DNA of 42,091 nucleotides, from the NCBI GenBank assembly GCA_019235415.1, contig JAFAKN010000028.1, forward strand, positions 1 to 42,091, in the 5' to 3' direction. The DNA comes from Alphaproteobacteria bacterium (GTDB lineage: Bacteria > Pseudomonadota > Alphaproteobacteria > Reyranellales > Reyranellaceae). The translations under genes were made by a program, and so were the position numbers. Below the pieces are notes generated by a model that saw only the letters and a list, made by a program, of their open reading frames with translations, had not been told where the DNA came from and did not search any database. Below, piece by piece: positions 23,337 through 31,903 of this stretch. Each line of letters begins with the position of its first letter. The stretch's first letter is position 1.

Positions 23337-24371
23337 TTAACGCTGCACCGAGACCAGCGGCAGGGTGAATGTCGCGTTGGGGCCGGGGATCTCGGGCGGC
23401 AGCGGCGCATAGGGCGAACCCGAGCGCACGCCGGCCAGGACGCCGCGATCGAATTCGGGATAGCCGCTCGATCGCGCAATCTCGACGTCGAGCAGACGTC
23501 CGTCGCGCGCGATCACTACGCGCACGACGGTCACGCCCTGGCTCGCCTCGACGTGCGCGTGATAGCTGTAGCCCACTAGCTTGCGCACGACTTGCCAGAG
23601 GTAATTGTCGGCGACGCGCGCTCGATTGTAGCTATCCGCCGGGTTGACGAACGGCGACGACGACGGCCGGTCTGCCGGCGTCGTGACGGTCGGCGCCTGG
23701 CGCAGCGGCGAGGGTTTTAGCGGCGAGGGCAGCAGCTCGGGACGTCGGCTGAGCGGGCTGGGCGGCGGCGGAGGCGGCGGCACGGCCATCGCATGCTGCT
23801 GCGGCGCCGGCGGCGTCGGATGAGGCGCGGGCGCGGGCTTCGGCGGTTCGAGCTCGGGAGGGCGCGCGGCCGGGTGTGGCGCCGGCTCGGCCATCGCCTG
23901 CGTCTGGGGTTCCGGCGGCTTTGGTGTCGGCTGTGGCGCGGGCGCTGGCTTGGACGGCTCGAGCTCGTGGGGAATCTTGGCTTCCTGCGGCGGTTCAGGT
24001 CGGATGACGGGCGGCATGACCGGCGTGCGCGAGTTGGGTTGCGGTGCCGACGCTTCCTTGCCGGGGGGCGCGGGCGGCGGCACCTGCGTCGGCTTCTCGG
24101 CCGTGATGTCGGCCGGCGGCCGCAAGCTTTCCGGGACGACCGGCGCGGGCTTCGGCGCCGGGGCCGGTTTCGGCGCCGGCGGCGGCGGCTGCGGCTTGGG
24201 CTGCTCGATGGTGACCTCGATCGGCTCCTCGTCGGGCGGCTGGCGCGGCATGGCATGGGCCATCCACCACAGCGCCGCCGCCACCGCGGCATGCAGCAAC
24301 ACCGCCAGCGCGATGGCCGGGGGCGACATGCGTTCGTAGCGCGAGGCTGAAGCGCTGACGGCGTGAGCCAT
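23337..24371 (-). CDS. TonB family energy-transducer-like protein
   Basis: Periplasm-spanning protein, 344 residues. A single N-terminal membrane anchor (AIALAVLLHAAVAAALWWMAHA, about residues 19-40) leads into a long Pro/Ala/Lys/Glu-rich region (about 50-235) of TonB type. The globular C-terminal domain (about 255-344) has YHAHVEASQGVTVVRVVIARDGRLLDVEIARSSGYPEFDRGVLAGVRS and PLPPEIPG, the TonB C-terminal fold. No ExbB, ExbD or TonB-dependent receptor is next to it. It starts 27 bases after the antiporter gene, on the same strand, so the two may be cotranscribed. Confidence 0.9.
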   Translation of the reverse strand: MAHAVSASASRYERMSPPAIALAVLLHAAVAAALWWMAHAMPRQPPDEEPIEVTIEQPKPQPPPPAPKPAPAPKPAPVVPESLRPPADITAEKPTQVPPPAPPGKEASAPQPNSRTPVMPPVIRPEPPQEAKIPHELEPSKPAPAPQPTPKPPEPQTQAMAEPAPHPAARPPELEPPKPAPAPHPTPPAPQQHAMAVPPPPPPPSPLSRRPELLPSPLKPSPLRQAPTVTTPADRPSSSPFVNPADSYNRARVADNYLWQVVRKLVGYSYHAHVEASQGVTVVRVVIARDGRLLDVEIARSSGYPEFDRGVLAGVRSGSPYAPLPPEIPGPNATFTLPLVSVQR

Positions 24372-24398
24372 CGAAGGATTTTACCGCGGCACGCGGCG

Positions 24399-25676
24399 TC
24401 AGTCCGCGACGCCTGATGGCGCAAGGCGCGCCGAGCGCAGGGGTCGCAGCACGGCGATACCCAGCACGGCGGCGGCGAGGTTCATGCTGACGGCAATAGT
24501 GAACACCATCTCCCAGTTGCCCGTGGCCTCGACCAGCGGCGCGGCCAACGGTACCAGGATTGCGGCCACCCCTTTGGCGGTGTGCAGCATTCCGGCATTG
24601 GTCGTGGCATAGGCCGGGCCAAAGTAGTCGGTGCATGTGGCGGGAAAGAGGCTCGCGACCTCGCCCCAGGCGAAGAACACCGCGCCGACCAGCAGCACGA
24701 AGGTCGTGGGATCGTGACCCCAGCGGCCGAACGCGAAGATGCTGAGCGCCCCCAGACCGAAGGCGAAGAACATGGTGTTCTCGCGGCCGATATAGTCGGA
24801 CAGCCAGCCGCACAAAGGCCGCGACACGCCGTTGGTGATGCGGTCGAGCGTGAGGGCGAAGGTGAGCGCGGGCAGGGTCACGCCGATCAGCGTCACGGGC
24901 ATGCCGGCGACCTGGAAGTTGCGTGCGATGGCTGCGAGGTGGGCGGTGAAGGTGAGGCCGGCCCCCGTGACCAGCAGCGACATGAGGAACAGAACCCAGA
25001 ACAGCGGCGAGCGCAGGACCTGCGACGGCGCGTAGTCGCGTGCCGTCTGGAAGACGTGCGGCGGGTGCGTCGTCGCCGAATGATGCGGCGGCTTCACCAG
25101 CATCAGCGCCGCCAGGAAAATGATCCCGCCCTGCGCGACGCCGAACCACAGGAATGCCGCTTCGTAGCCCTGCTGTTGGATGGTGTCGTGCAGCGGGATC
25201 AGCAGGAAGGCCGACCCGACGCCGTAGCCGGCGACGGTGAGGCCGGCAGCAAGCCCGCGGCGATCGGGAAACCATTTGAGTGCGCTGCCGATGCAGGTGC
25301 CGTAGACGCAGCCGGCGCCGATGCCGGCCAACGCCGAGCCGAGGTAGAGCAGGGGCAGCGAATCGGCGAACGAGCTCACGATGCCGGCCGCCGCCACCAG
25401 CGCGCCGCCCAGCAACGCCACTGGCCGCGGCCCGATGCGGTCGACGAACCAGCCCTCGAACGGCACCAGCCACGTTTCGCTCAGGATGAAGATGGTGAAG
25501 GCCCACTGGATGGCGGCGCGTCCCCATTCATATTTCACGTTGATCGGATGCACGAACAGCGTCCAGCCGTGCTGCAGGCTGGAGATCATCACCATGCACA
25601 CCACGCCGATCACCAGCTGCAGCCAGCGATTGGCGAGCAGGGTGACGGCCTTGGGCGAGGTTTTGGTCAGCGACAT
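24399..25676 (-). CDS. oxlT: Oxalate/formate MFS antiporter
   Basis: Twelve-helix major facilitator protein, 425 residues, close to the OxlT group: NRWLQLVIGVVCMVMISSLQHGWTLFVHP at the N-terminus and WAFTIFILSETWLVPFEGWFVDRIGPR between helices 2 and 3 are near-signature sequences of that family. OxlT exchanges oxalate for formate in oxalate-using bacteria. No oxalyl-CoA decarboxylase or formyl-CoA transferase gene is in the window, so the oxalate link rests on similarity. The ATG at 25676 is 149 bases from the divergent esterase gene. Confidence 0.85.
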   Translation of the reverse strand: MSLTKTSPKAVTLLANRWLQLVIGVVCMVMISSLQHGWTLFVHPINVKYEWGRAAIQWAFTIFILSETWLVPFEGWFVDRIGPRPVALLGGALVAAAGIVSSFADSLPLLYLGSALAGIGAGCVYGTCIGSALKWFPDRRGLAAGLTVAGYGVGSAFLLIPLHDTIQQQGYEAAFLWFGVAQGGIIFLAALMLVKPPHHSATTHPPHVFQTARDYAPSQVLRSPLFWVLFLMSLLVTGAGLTFTAHLAAIARNFQVAGMPVTLIGVTLPALTFALTLDRITNGVSRPLCGWLSDYIGRENTMFFAFGLGALSIFAFGRWGHDPTTFVLLVGAVFFAWGEVASLFPATCTDYFGPAYATTNAGMLHTAKGVAAILVPLAAPLVEATGNWEMVFTIAVSMNLAAAVLGIAVLRPLRSARLAPSGVAD

Positions 25677-25825
25677 GTCGGGTGCAACATCCCCCCTCTA
25701 CCCGATTGCGGTCTTGGCCGGCAAATCACACTCGTCTGTCATGCGCCGTGCCGCAGGGCGGCGCACTTGAATTGCCGACGGCCGAGCCGGCAATCTCGTG
25801 CGCGCCATCCATCGAGGGGAAGTCC

Positions 25826-26716
25826 ATGACAGTTGCCCAGCTCGAGAGTCTCGTCGGCCTGCTGCGGTCGCGGCCGATGCCCAAGGACCCGGAGATTGGC
25901 AACGCGCGCGCCCGCTTCGAGAAGATGGGGGAGTTTCTAGGCGGCGCGCCCGACGCCAAGTGCGAGAAGGTCGACGCCGGCGGGGTGCCGGCCGAATGGG
26001 TCGCCGCGCCCGGCTTCGACCCGGATCGCGCCGTGCTCTACCTGCATGGCGGCGGCTACGCCATCGGCTCGATCAACACCCACCGGCGCCTGGCCTACGA
26101 CCTCTCGGCCGCCTGCGGCGCGCGCTTCCTGGTGATCGACTATCGCCTGGCCCCCGAGCACCCGTTCCCCGCAGCCGTCGAGGACGCGACCAAGGCCTGG
26201 CGCTGGCTGATCGCCCAGGGCTTTGATACGCGACGCCTCGCCATCGCCGGCGATTCCGCAGGCGGCGGCCTCACCATCGCCACGCTCGTGAACCTGCGCG
26301 ACCAGAAGCTCGGGCTGCCAGCCTGCGCCGTGGCGCTCTCGCCCTGGATCGATCTCGAAGGCATCGGCACCAGCATGACGACGCGCGCGGCGCAGGATCC
26401 CATGGTGCAAAAGGACGGGCTTCTATGGATGTCCGGCATGTACCTCAACGGCAAGGATGCGCGCACGCCGCTGGCCGCGCCGCTGCACGCCGACCTCAAG
26501 GGACTGCCGCCGGTGCTGGTCCAGGCGGGTACCGCCGAGACGCTGCTCGATGACGCGACACGGTTGGCCGAGAAGCTCCACGCCGCAGGCGGCGAGGTGA
26601 AGCTTTCGATCTGGGCCAACATGCTGCACGTCTTCCCGCTGTTCGCGCCCGTCCTGTCCGAAGGCCGCGAAGGCTGCGTCGAGATCGGCACCTACATCCG
26701 CAGCAAGACGGTGTAG
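25826..26716 (+). CDS. Alpha/beta hydrolase, HSL-like esterase/lipase
   Basis: Cytosolic carboxylesterase of the hormone-sensitive-lipase family, 296 residues. The ATG at 25826 has GAGGGGAAG upstream. The oxyanion motif HGGGYAIGS (about residues 74-82) is followed by DYRLAPEHPFPAAVED, the nucleophile elbow GDSAGGG (about 146-152), the acid Asp in AETLLDDA and the His in ANMLHVFP, so the triad is complete. These enzymes hydrolyse short-chain esters or lactones. It is a single gene, followed by a family A palindrome. Confidence 0.94.
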   Translation: MTVAQLESLVGLLRSRPMPKDPEIGNARARFEKMGEFLGGAPDAKCEKVDAGGVPAEWVAAPGFDPDRAVLYLHGGGYAIGSINTHRRLAYDLSAACGARFLVIDYRLAPEHPFPAAVEDATKAWRWLIAQGFDTRRLAIAGDSAGGGLTIATLVNLRDQKLGLPACAVALSPWIDLEGIGTSMTTRAAQDPMVQKDGLLWMSGMYLNGKDARTPLAAPLHADLKGLPPVLVQAGTAETLLDDATRLAEKLHAAGGEVKLSIWANMLHVFPLFAPVLSEGREGCVEIGTYIRSKTV

Positions 26717-26725
26717 TTCGCCAAC

Positions 26726-26817
26726 CTGTCATCCCGAGCGCCATAACTGTCATCCCGAGCGCAGCGAGGGATCCTTGAGGCCGCAGGAAGGATCCCTCGC
26801 TATCGCTCGGGATGACA
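26726..26817. repeat. Palindromic repeat, family A, copy 3, with a duplicated half arm
   Basis: Arms 26747-26776 and 26788-26817 pair as in copy 1 with one extra base in the right arm. A second copy of the first 17 bases of the left arm (CTGTCATCCCGAGCG and two bases) stands at 26726-26742, so the element was hit or nested by another copy. It fills the gap between the convergent esterase and lipoprotein genes. Confidence 0.88.
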
Positions 26818-26821
26818 ATAG

Positions 26822-27181
26822 CTACTGCCCGTTCACCGCGAAGGCGATCATGCGGTCGTTGCGGAAGGTGATGATCGTCGCGCTGAACGGCGACTGGCCG
26901 GGCCCGCTCCAGCGCGCCACGGTCGTCGGGCTGCCGCCGGCATTGTTACTGCGGTCGATGGTCCCTTGGCAGCCGATCAGTTTCACGACATCGCTATAGG
27001 TCATGCCGTCGCGCAGGTTGGCCAGCGTGTCCTCGGTGGTGCGGCAAGTGCTGCCGATACTGGCGCCGCCGACGCAACCCGAGAGCAGGAGGGCCGCGAC
27101 CAGAATTCCTCCCCTTTGCGGATTCCGCAAAGGGGAGGTGTCCGCGAAGCGGACGGAGGGGTCGTGAATCTTTGTCGTCAT
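26822..27181 (-). CDS. Small lipoprotein, SmpA/OmlA or DUF3862-like
   Basis: Short exported protein, up to 119 residues. LVAALLLSGC is a lipobox, followed by CRTTEDTLANLRDGMTYSDVVKLIGCQG and a C-terminal strand TIITFRNDRMIAFAVNGQ, the pattern of BamE-like/DUF3862 small lipoproteins (GMTYxxVxxxxG). The start is unclear: the ATG at 27181 has AAGG four bases before it but puts 35 residues before the Cys, many encoded by the family B repeat. An in-frame TTG at 27130, also in the repeat, gives a more normal signal (RNPQRGGILVAALLLSGC). The repeat seems to have replaced the original 5' end. Confidence 0.7.
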   Translation of the reverse strand: MTTKIHDPSVRFADTSPLRNPQRGGILVAALLLSGCVGGASIGSTCRTTEDTLANLRDGMTYSDVVKLIGCQGTIDRSNNAGGSPTTVARWSGPGQSPFSATIITFRNDRMIAFAVNGQ

Positions 27182-27249
27182 TGAACCTTGACCCCTCCGT
27201 CGCGGTATGACCGCGACACCTCCCCATCGCGGGTTCCGCGATGGGGAGG
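27108..27249. repeat. Composite cloverleaf palindrome, family B, copy 2
   Basis: A 142-base element. A perfect 14-bp hairpin lies at each end (27108-27138, CCTCCCCTTTGCGG; 27219-27249, CCTCCCCATCGCGG). A 12-bp central stem joins 27152-27163 (GACGGAGGGGTC) and 27190-27201. Two small hairpins (27141-27153, TCCGC-gaa-GCGGA; 27201-27215, CGCGGT-atg-ACCGCG) and a GGTGTC/GACACC pairing complete it. It overlaps the 5' end of the lipoprotein gene and ends 4 bases before the end of the deacylase gene. Confidence 0.92.
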
Positions 27250-27253
27250 AGAA

Positions 27254-28975
27254 CTAGCGGGCACCGCGCACCAGGCGGCCGGGCAACGCTCCCGTCGCCG
27301 CCCCCTCGCGATACGTTATCGCGCCCGCAACGATCGTGGCGCGGTAGCCTTCGGCCTTCTGCTCGAGGCGCCGGCCACCGCCCGGCAGGTTGTGCACGGG
27401 ATGCGGGGCGGCGATGCGCAGCCGGTCGAAGTCGATCAGGTTGAGGTCGGCCTTGTAGCCGGGACCGAGCCGGCCGCGGTCGCCGAGCCCGACGGCACGG
27501 GCCGGCACGTCGGTCAGCTGCTGCACCGTCCAGCTGAGCGGCCAGCGCTCGCCCTCGCGGTCGCGTGTCCAGTAGGTCAGCGCATGCGTGGTGTAGCTCG
27601 CGTCGCAGATCATCCCGTAATGCGCGCCGCCGTCGCCCAGCGCCATGACCGTGTTCTCGTGGCGCAGCATGCTCGCCATGCTGGCGTCCGAGCAGCCGGT
27701 GTAGTTGGCGCCGGGTTGGAACAGGATGGTGCGGCCATCGCCCGAGACCAGCAGGTCGTAAGCGAGCTCGAGCGGCGTGACCCCGAGGGCCGCAGCGCGG
27801 GCATCGAGCCGCTGCTCGGCCGGCGGCGTGTAGTTGGGCGGGTCGCCCAGCACGAACATGTTGGCGACGTTGCGCATGAAGGCCAGCATATTGGGATTGC
27901 TGTAGACCGGCTCCTCCTTCAACAAGCGGGCTCGCAAGCTTGGATCGCGCAAGCGCGCGAGCTTCTGCGCCAACGGCAGCTCGGCGACCTCGCGATAAGA
28001 CGGGCAGGTCGAGAACGGATGGAACGACAGCTCCAGTCCGTACAGGATCGCCACCGGGCGGGCCGCCACCTGGCCACGGATCGCCAGCCCGTCGCGATTA
28101 GCGCGCTCGACCTCGCGCAAGAGCGTCTGCCAGCGGCCGGGATAGACCGAGAGGTCGAGCAGGGTGAAGGAGAGCGGCCGGCGCGACTGCGCCACGAGCC
28201 TACGCAGCATTGCGAACTCGGTCGAGCCTTCGTCGTCTGTGTCCTGGAAATCGTCTAAAAGCTGGATGACGCCTTTGCCGGCGCGGCCCATGGCGCGGGC
28301 GATGGCTGAAAGCTCCTCCTCGGCTGCGGTGATGGTGGGGGTGAGCGCACCGTCGGGCCGGCGATGGAACAGCGACCGCGACGTGCTGAAACCGAGCGCG
28401 CCGGCTTCCAGGCCCTCGGTCACGAGCGCGGCCATCTGCGCCATGTCTTCGGCCGTCGCCGGCTCGCGATCGACGCCGCGCCGGCCCATCACGAAAACGC
28501 GCAGCGGCGCATGCGGCACCTGCGTCGCGAAGTCGATGTCGCAGCGCCGCTGGCCGAGCGCCTCGAGATAGTCGGGAAAGCTCTGCCAGTTCCACGGCAG
28601 GCCCTCGCGCATGACGATCTCGGGAATGTCCTCGACGCCCTCCATCACCGACATCAGCGTCTCGCGGTCCTCCGGCCGGCAGGGCGCGAAGCCGACGCCG
28701 CAATTGCCCATCAGCACCGTGGTGACGCCGTGGCCGGACGAGGGGTTGAAGCGGTCGTCCCAAGTCGCCTGGCCGTCGTAATGCGTATGGATGTCGACGA
28801 AGCCCGGCGTGACCAAAAGGCCGCTTGCGTCGATCTCCTCGCGGCCGGCGCCGGCGACGCGGCCGATCTCGGCGATGCGTCCGTCCTGCACCGCGACGTC
28901 GGCTTCGAAAAGCGCGCCGCCGGTACCGTCGGCGAGCGTGCCGCCGCGAACCACGAGGTCGAAGTGCGCTGCCAT
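27254..28975 (-). CDS. N-acyl-D-amino-acid deacylase-like amidohydrolase
   Basis: Metal-dependent hydrolase of the D-aminoacylase/dihydroorotase group, 573 residues. The metal site begins in [19 protein letters not shown] (about residues 55-73), followed by [15 protein letters not shown], which carries the Cys ligand typical of D-aminoacylases. Later come [10 protein letters not shown] and [14 protein letters not shown], with the catalytic Asp and His, and the closing beta barrel [15 protein letters not shown]. It is the last gene of a minus-strand group with the iron-ADH-fold gene (48 bases upstream) and the hydrolase-domain gene. The substrate may be an N-acyl amino acid or cyclic amide. 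Confidence 0.92.
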   Translation of the reverse strand: MAAHFDLVVRGGTLADGTGGALFEADVAVQDGRIAEIGRVAGAGREEIDASGLLVTPGFVDIHTHYDGQATWDDRFNPSSGHGVTTVLMGNCGVGFAPCRPEDRETLMSVMEGVEDIPEIVMREGLPWNWQSFPDYLEALGQRRCDIDFATQVPHAPLRVFVMGRRGVDREPATAEDMAQMAALVTEGLEAGALGFSTSRSLFHRRPDGALTPTITAAEEELSAIARAMGRAGKGVIQLLDDFQDTDDEGSTEFAMLRRLVAQSRRPLSFTLLDLSVYPGRWQTLLREVERANRDGLAIRGQVAARPVAILYGLELSFHPFSTCPSYREVAELPLAQKLARLRDPSLRARLLKEEPVYSNPNMLAFMRNVANMFVLGDPPNYTPPAEQRLDARAAALGVTPLELAYDLLVSGDGRTILFQPGANYTGCSDASMASMLRHENTVMALGDGGAHYGMICDASYTTHALTYWTRDREGERWPLSWTVQQLTDVPARAVGLGDRGRLGPGYKADLNLIDFDRLRIAAPHPVHNLPGGGRRLEQKAEGYRATIVAGAITYREGAATGALPGRLVRGAR

Positions 28976-29023
28976 CGGTTACTCCCTTGCCAGCCTGGGC
29001 TGGGTTAGCAGCTTGCGGCGCGC

Positions 29024-30235
29024 TTAGTAAGCCGCTTCGAGGAGCTTCATCGCCTCCGCGATCTGGGTTTCCTGCGAACGCGCGCCGGCGTTGGCGTTGA
29101 AGTTCTTGACCGTCTCGGCGGCGATCTTGGCGAAGTCCTCGCGCGGGACGTCGATGTCGCGCAAGCGGATGGGCATTCCCGTGCCGACATAGAGCTGTTC
29201 GAGCGTGTCGGCCACGGCGAGGGCTGCCTGCTGTCCGTCCATGCCCTCGCGCCACACGGCCAGCGACTCGGCGACCCGCCGCGCCGACGGCAGCTCGATG
29301 CTCTCGGACAGCCGAATCTTGGCGGCATGCACGACCGCAGTCGATTCGCCCTGGCCGACACGCGGATAGCGTACATGCAGCGCCGTCGAGACGGCGTAAT
29401 TGCCGGAGAAGGCTCCGCCGCGGAAGCGGCGCAGGCCGTCGTCCTCGGCGCGGTTCTGCAGGAAAGCGGCGAGGCAGAGGTCGAGGCGCAGGGAAGCGTC
29501 GCGCGGCGCGTCGGCTAGCCGGAGATAGGCGCGGTGCGCCAGCCGGAAGGCCTGGGCTTCGTCGCCTTCGGCCAGCGGATTGGCGTCGAGTTGGGCGCGG
29601 GCGCCGACAAGGCTCGCGAACACCGTGGTCGCGGTCGAGCGCAGCACGTCGTCGGGTGTGGCGAGCAGCACGTCCTCGTCGAGGAAGATGGCCTGCGGCC
29701 GCGTCTTGGGGTCGAAATACTCCATGCGATGGTCGATGTCCGGATTCTTGAGCCCGGTGCCGGCCCGGTTCATGGCGCTGGTCGGCGTCGTCGGCACGTT
29801 GACGATCGCGGGCTTGGGCGCCATCAGGCGCGGGCTGTAAGCGGGCTTGCCCTCGGGGTACTGCGTCATGAGCTTGAACGGGTCGCCGGTCTCGGCCATG
29901 AAAATCGCCACGGCGCGCGTCGCGACGATGACGCTGCCGCCGCCCACGGCGATCAGCAGATCGGCGCCGGCCGCGACCGCAGCTTCCTTGGCGGCGCACA
30001 CCGAGCGGTAGGTCGAATCCTTCTCGATGCCGTCGAACACGCCGGCGAAAAGATCGCCCAGCGCCGCTGCAATGCGCCGCACGCTGTCGGTCCGCCGGTT
30101 GATCGAGGGCGAGCAGACGACGAAGGCGCGCTTGGCGCCGGCGCGCACGACGGCCTCCTTGAGGCCTTGCTCGATCGCCGCGCGGCCGCAATGGAGCCGC
30201 CAGGGGTATCCGGCGGCACGGAACGTATGGCTCAC
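29024..30235 (-). CDS. Iron-containing alcohol dehydrogenase-fold protein
   Basis: Protein of the iron-ADH/maleylacetate reductase/dehydroquinate synthase-like fold, 403 residues from a GTG at 30235 (GGGGGAG upstream) that overlaps the preceding stop as GTGA. The dinucleotide motif is AVGGGSVIVATRA (about residues 95-107), and VPTTPTSA follows near 145. The usual metal ligands appear to be missing: the GMDALxHAIE block reads TATTVFASLVGA, and the HAMAH..PHG block reads YAVSTALHV..GQGEST. A reductase of the metal-independent kind, or a changed activity, is possible. It is in an operon with a hydrolase and a deacylase. Confidence 0.85.
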   Translation of the reverse strand: MSHTFRAAGYPWRLHCGRAAIEQGLKEAVVRAGAKRAFVVCSPSINRRTDSVRRIAAALGDLFAGVFDGIEKDSTYRSVCAAKEAAVAAGADLLIAVGGGSVIVATRAVAIFMAETGDPFKLMTQYPEGKPAYSPRLMAPKPAIVNVPTTPTSAMNRAGTGLKNPDIDHRMEYFDPKTRPQAIFLDEDVLLATPDDVLRSTATTVFASLVGARAQLDANPLAEGDEAQAFRLAHRAYLRLADAPRDASLRLDLCLAAFLQNRAEDDGLRRFRGGAFSGNYAVSTALHVRYPRVGQGESTAVVHAAKIRLSESIELPSARRVAESLAVWREGMDGQQAALAVADTLEQLYVGTGMPIRLRDIDVPREDFAKIAAETVKNFNANAGARSQETQIAEAMKLLEAAY

Positions 30236-31791
30236 GGCAGCTCCCCCTTCTTGAACGCCTGGCTCGCGGCCGCCGCGGCGATGATCACTGCGGCATCGTC
30301 GGGCAGGAGGAAGCCTTCGGCTTCGAGCGCGCGCGCTGCGACGCGAATGCGGTTCACGTAGTCGTCGCGATCGGCATAGCGCTCGGCGATCGAGAGCCGC
30401 GGGTCGTTGGCCTTCTCGCGCGCCTCCTTGGTCGCGGCGAACGGCAGGAAGGCGCCGGCCAGCGCGCAGGCGAACGACTTGGGATCCTGCTGGGCGGCAT
30501 GCGTGCCGAGCGGCACGGCGACGTCGGGCAGGCGCACGCCGCCCATCGCATTGCCGTCGCCGTCGCGGCGCGGTCGCATGACGGTGGCTTGCGCCAAGTG
30601 CGCCGGCGCGCGCAGCACGTCGGGGTCGGCCCCGGCCGGCTCGAGCGGCATCAGCTCGCTGGCGGGCGGCGGCGTGTTCCGGGCCACCCAGCGGTCGAGG
30701 TGCAGCAGGGTGGCGCGCGAGACAGGGCTCCAGTCGAGCCGCTCGCGCGGCAGCTTGCAGTCGGAGTTGAGCAGCACGGCGTGCGGGGCGCCGGCGACCT
30801 CGTACATGCGCACATTGGGTGGGAGCGGCTGGTCGACCGTGCCGCTGGCGCCGGTGCGGCCGAGCGAGGCGCGCAGCGACAGGAAGTCGGTCGTGCTGCT
30901 GATCATGATCATGCGCGGCGGGATCTCGCCGCGCTTCTCGAGCCTGGCGATGATCTCGCCGATGGTGAACGGCCCTTCGTGCACGCCGCGGAACTCGGGA
31001 TTGCTGAACGACGGCGCACCGTTGCCGCTCGATTCCGGACCGGGCGAGGAGCGCAGGATCGGCAGCAGGCCGGCGCCCGACACGAACACGTGCATGCCGT
31101 CGAACACGCGCCGGCCGTGCACGCTGTTGAAGCCGGCGAGCAGGAATGTCTTCAGGAACCGGCCGGTCTGCGACTTGCCGCTGGCCAGGGTGCGGTTGAT
31201 GGCGCCGCGCAGGGGATTGGCGACGCCCGTGCCGTCGGCCCAGGCGTGCGCCAAGAACTCGGCCGCGTCGCGCACGATCGCAAAGCCCACGCCCTCGACG
31301 TAGAGCGTCTTGCCCGTGCCGTCGACGAAGGAGGGCAAGTCGGCGCCCTTGCCCAGCTCCCATTGCACCTCGGCGAGCGCAAAGCCCTGGTCTTCGAGGA
31401 AGCCGGTGCCTTGCGCGGTATTGCCTGATTCGAATGGCTCGTCGCGCGGGCTGTTGTAGAGCGCAATGCCGTAGACCCGGCCGCGGTTGGGCACGTCGAC
31501 CAGCAACGCGCCGTTGCCCTTGGCGGGCTGCGCCGGCATCAGCAGCGTGAGGTCGGTCGCGTACTCGACCTTGCCGCGGGCGTTGGGCTTGACCTTGTCG
31601 AGGTCGGGGATGGCTTCGTCGGCTGAAAGCTCGCCGTGCAGGCGGCCCTTCCACAGCACGTATTCGCCGGGCCTAAAAGTGCCGTACGAGCTCTTGCTGG
31701 TGATCTCCAGCCGCGTGACCTCGGCCGACGATGGTTTCGTGAAGGCAACGCCCAAGGCCGCAAGACACAGGCAGAATAAGCCCAAGCGCAT
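30232..31791 (-). CDS. Secreted alpha/beta hydrolase domain-containing protein
   Basis: Exported protein of the large 'alpha/beta hydrolase domain' family, 519 residues. The ATG at 31791 has GGAGGAA seven bases upstream and starts a clean signal peptide (LGLFCLCLAALGVAFTKPSSA). A longer frame from 31827 lacks these. The N-terminal beta-rich region has FRPGEYVLWKGRLHGE and LLVDVPNRGRVYGIALYN. The nucleophile region is probably ASGKSQTGRFLKTFLLAGFNS (about residues 190-210), and a possible His is in EVAGAPHAVLL. Members are poorly studied esterase-like proteins. First gene of the operon. Confidence 0.88.
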   Translation of the reverse strand: MRLGLFCLCLAALGVAFTKPSSAEVTRLEITSKSSYGTFRPGEYVLWKGRLHGELSADEAIPDLDKVKPNARGKVEYATDLTLLMPAQPAKGNGALLVDVPNRGRVYGIALYNSPRDEPFESGNTAQGTGFLEDQGFALAEVQWELGKGADLPSFVDGTGKTLYVEGVGFAIVRDAAEFLAHAWADGTGVANPLRGAINRTLASGKSQTGRFLKTFLLAGFNSVHGRRVFDGMHVFVSGAGLLPILRSSPGPESSGNGAPSFSNPEFRGVHEGPFTIGEIIARLEKRGEIPPRMIMISSTTDFLSLRASLGRTGASGTVDQPLPPNVRMYEVAGAPHAVLLNSDCKLPRERLDWSPVSRATLLHLDRWVARNTPPPASELMPLEPAGADPDVLRAPAHLAQATVMRPRRDGDGNAMGGVRLPDVAVPLGTHAAQQDPKSFACALAGAFLPFAATKEAREKANDPRLSIAERYADRDDYVNRIRVAARALEAEGFLLPDDAAVIIAAAAASQAFKKGELP

Positions 31792-31903
31792 AGAAATTCC
31801 TCCGCGCGACATTGTCGGTGCCGGCACTTTCCCGCGCGCCGTTTGGCGGCCATCCTAATCGGCAACGCGGCGCTTTACAGCGCGCAGCAGGAGGAACCGC
31901 ATC

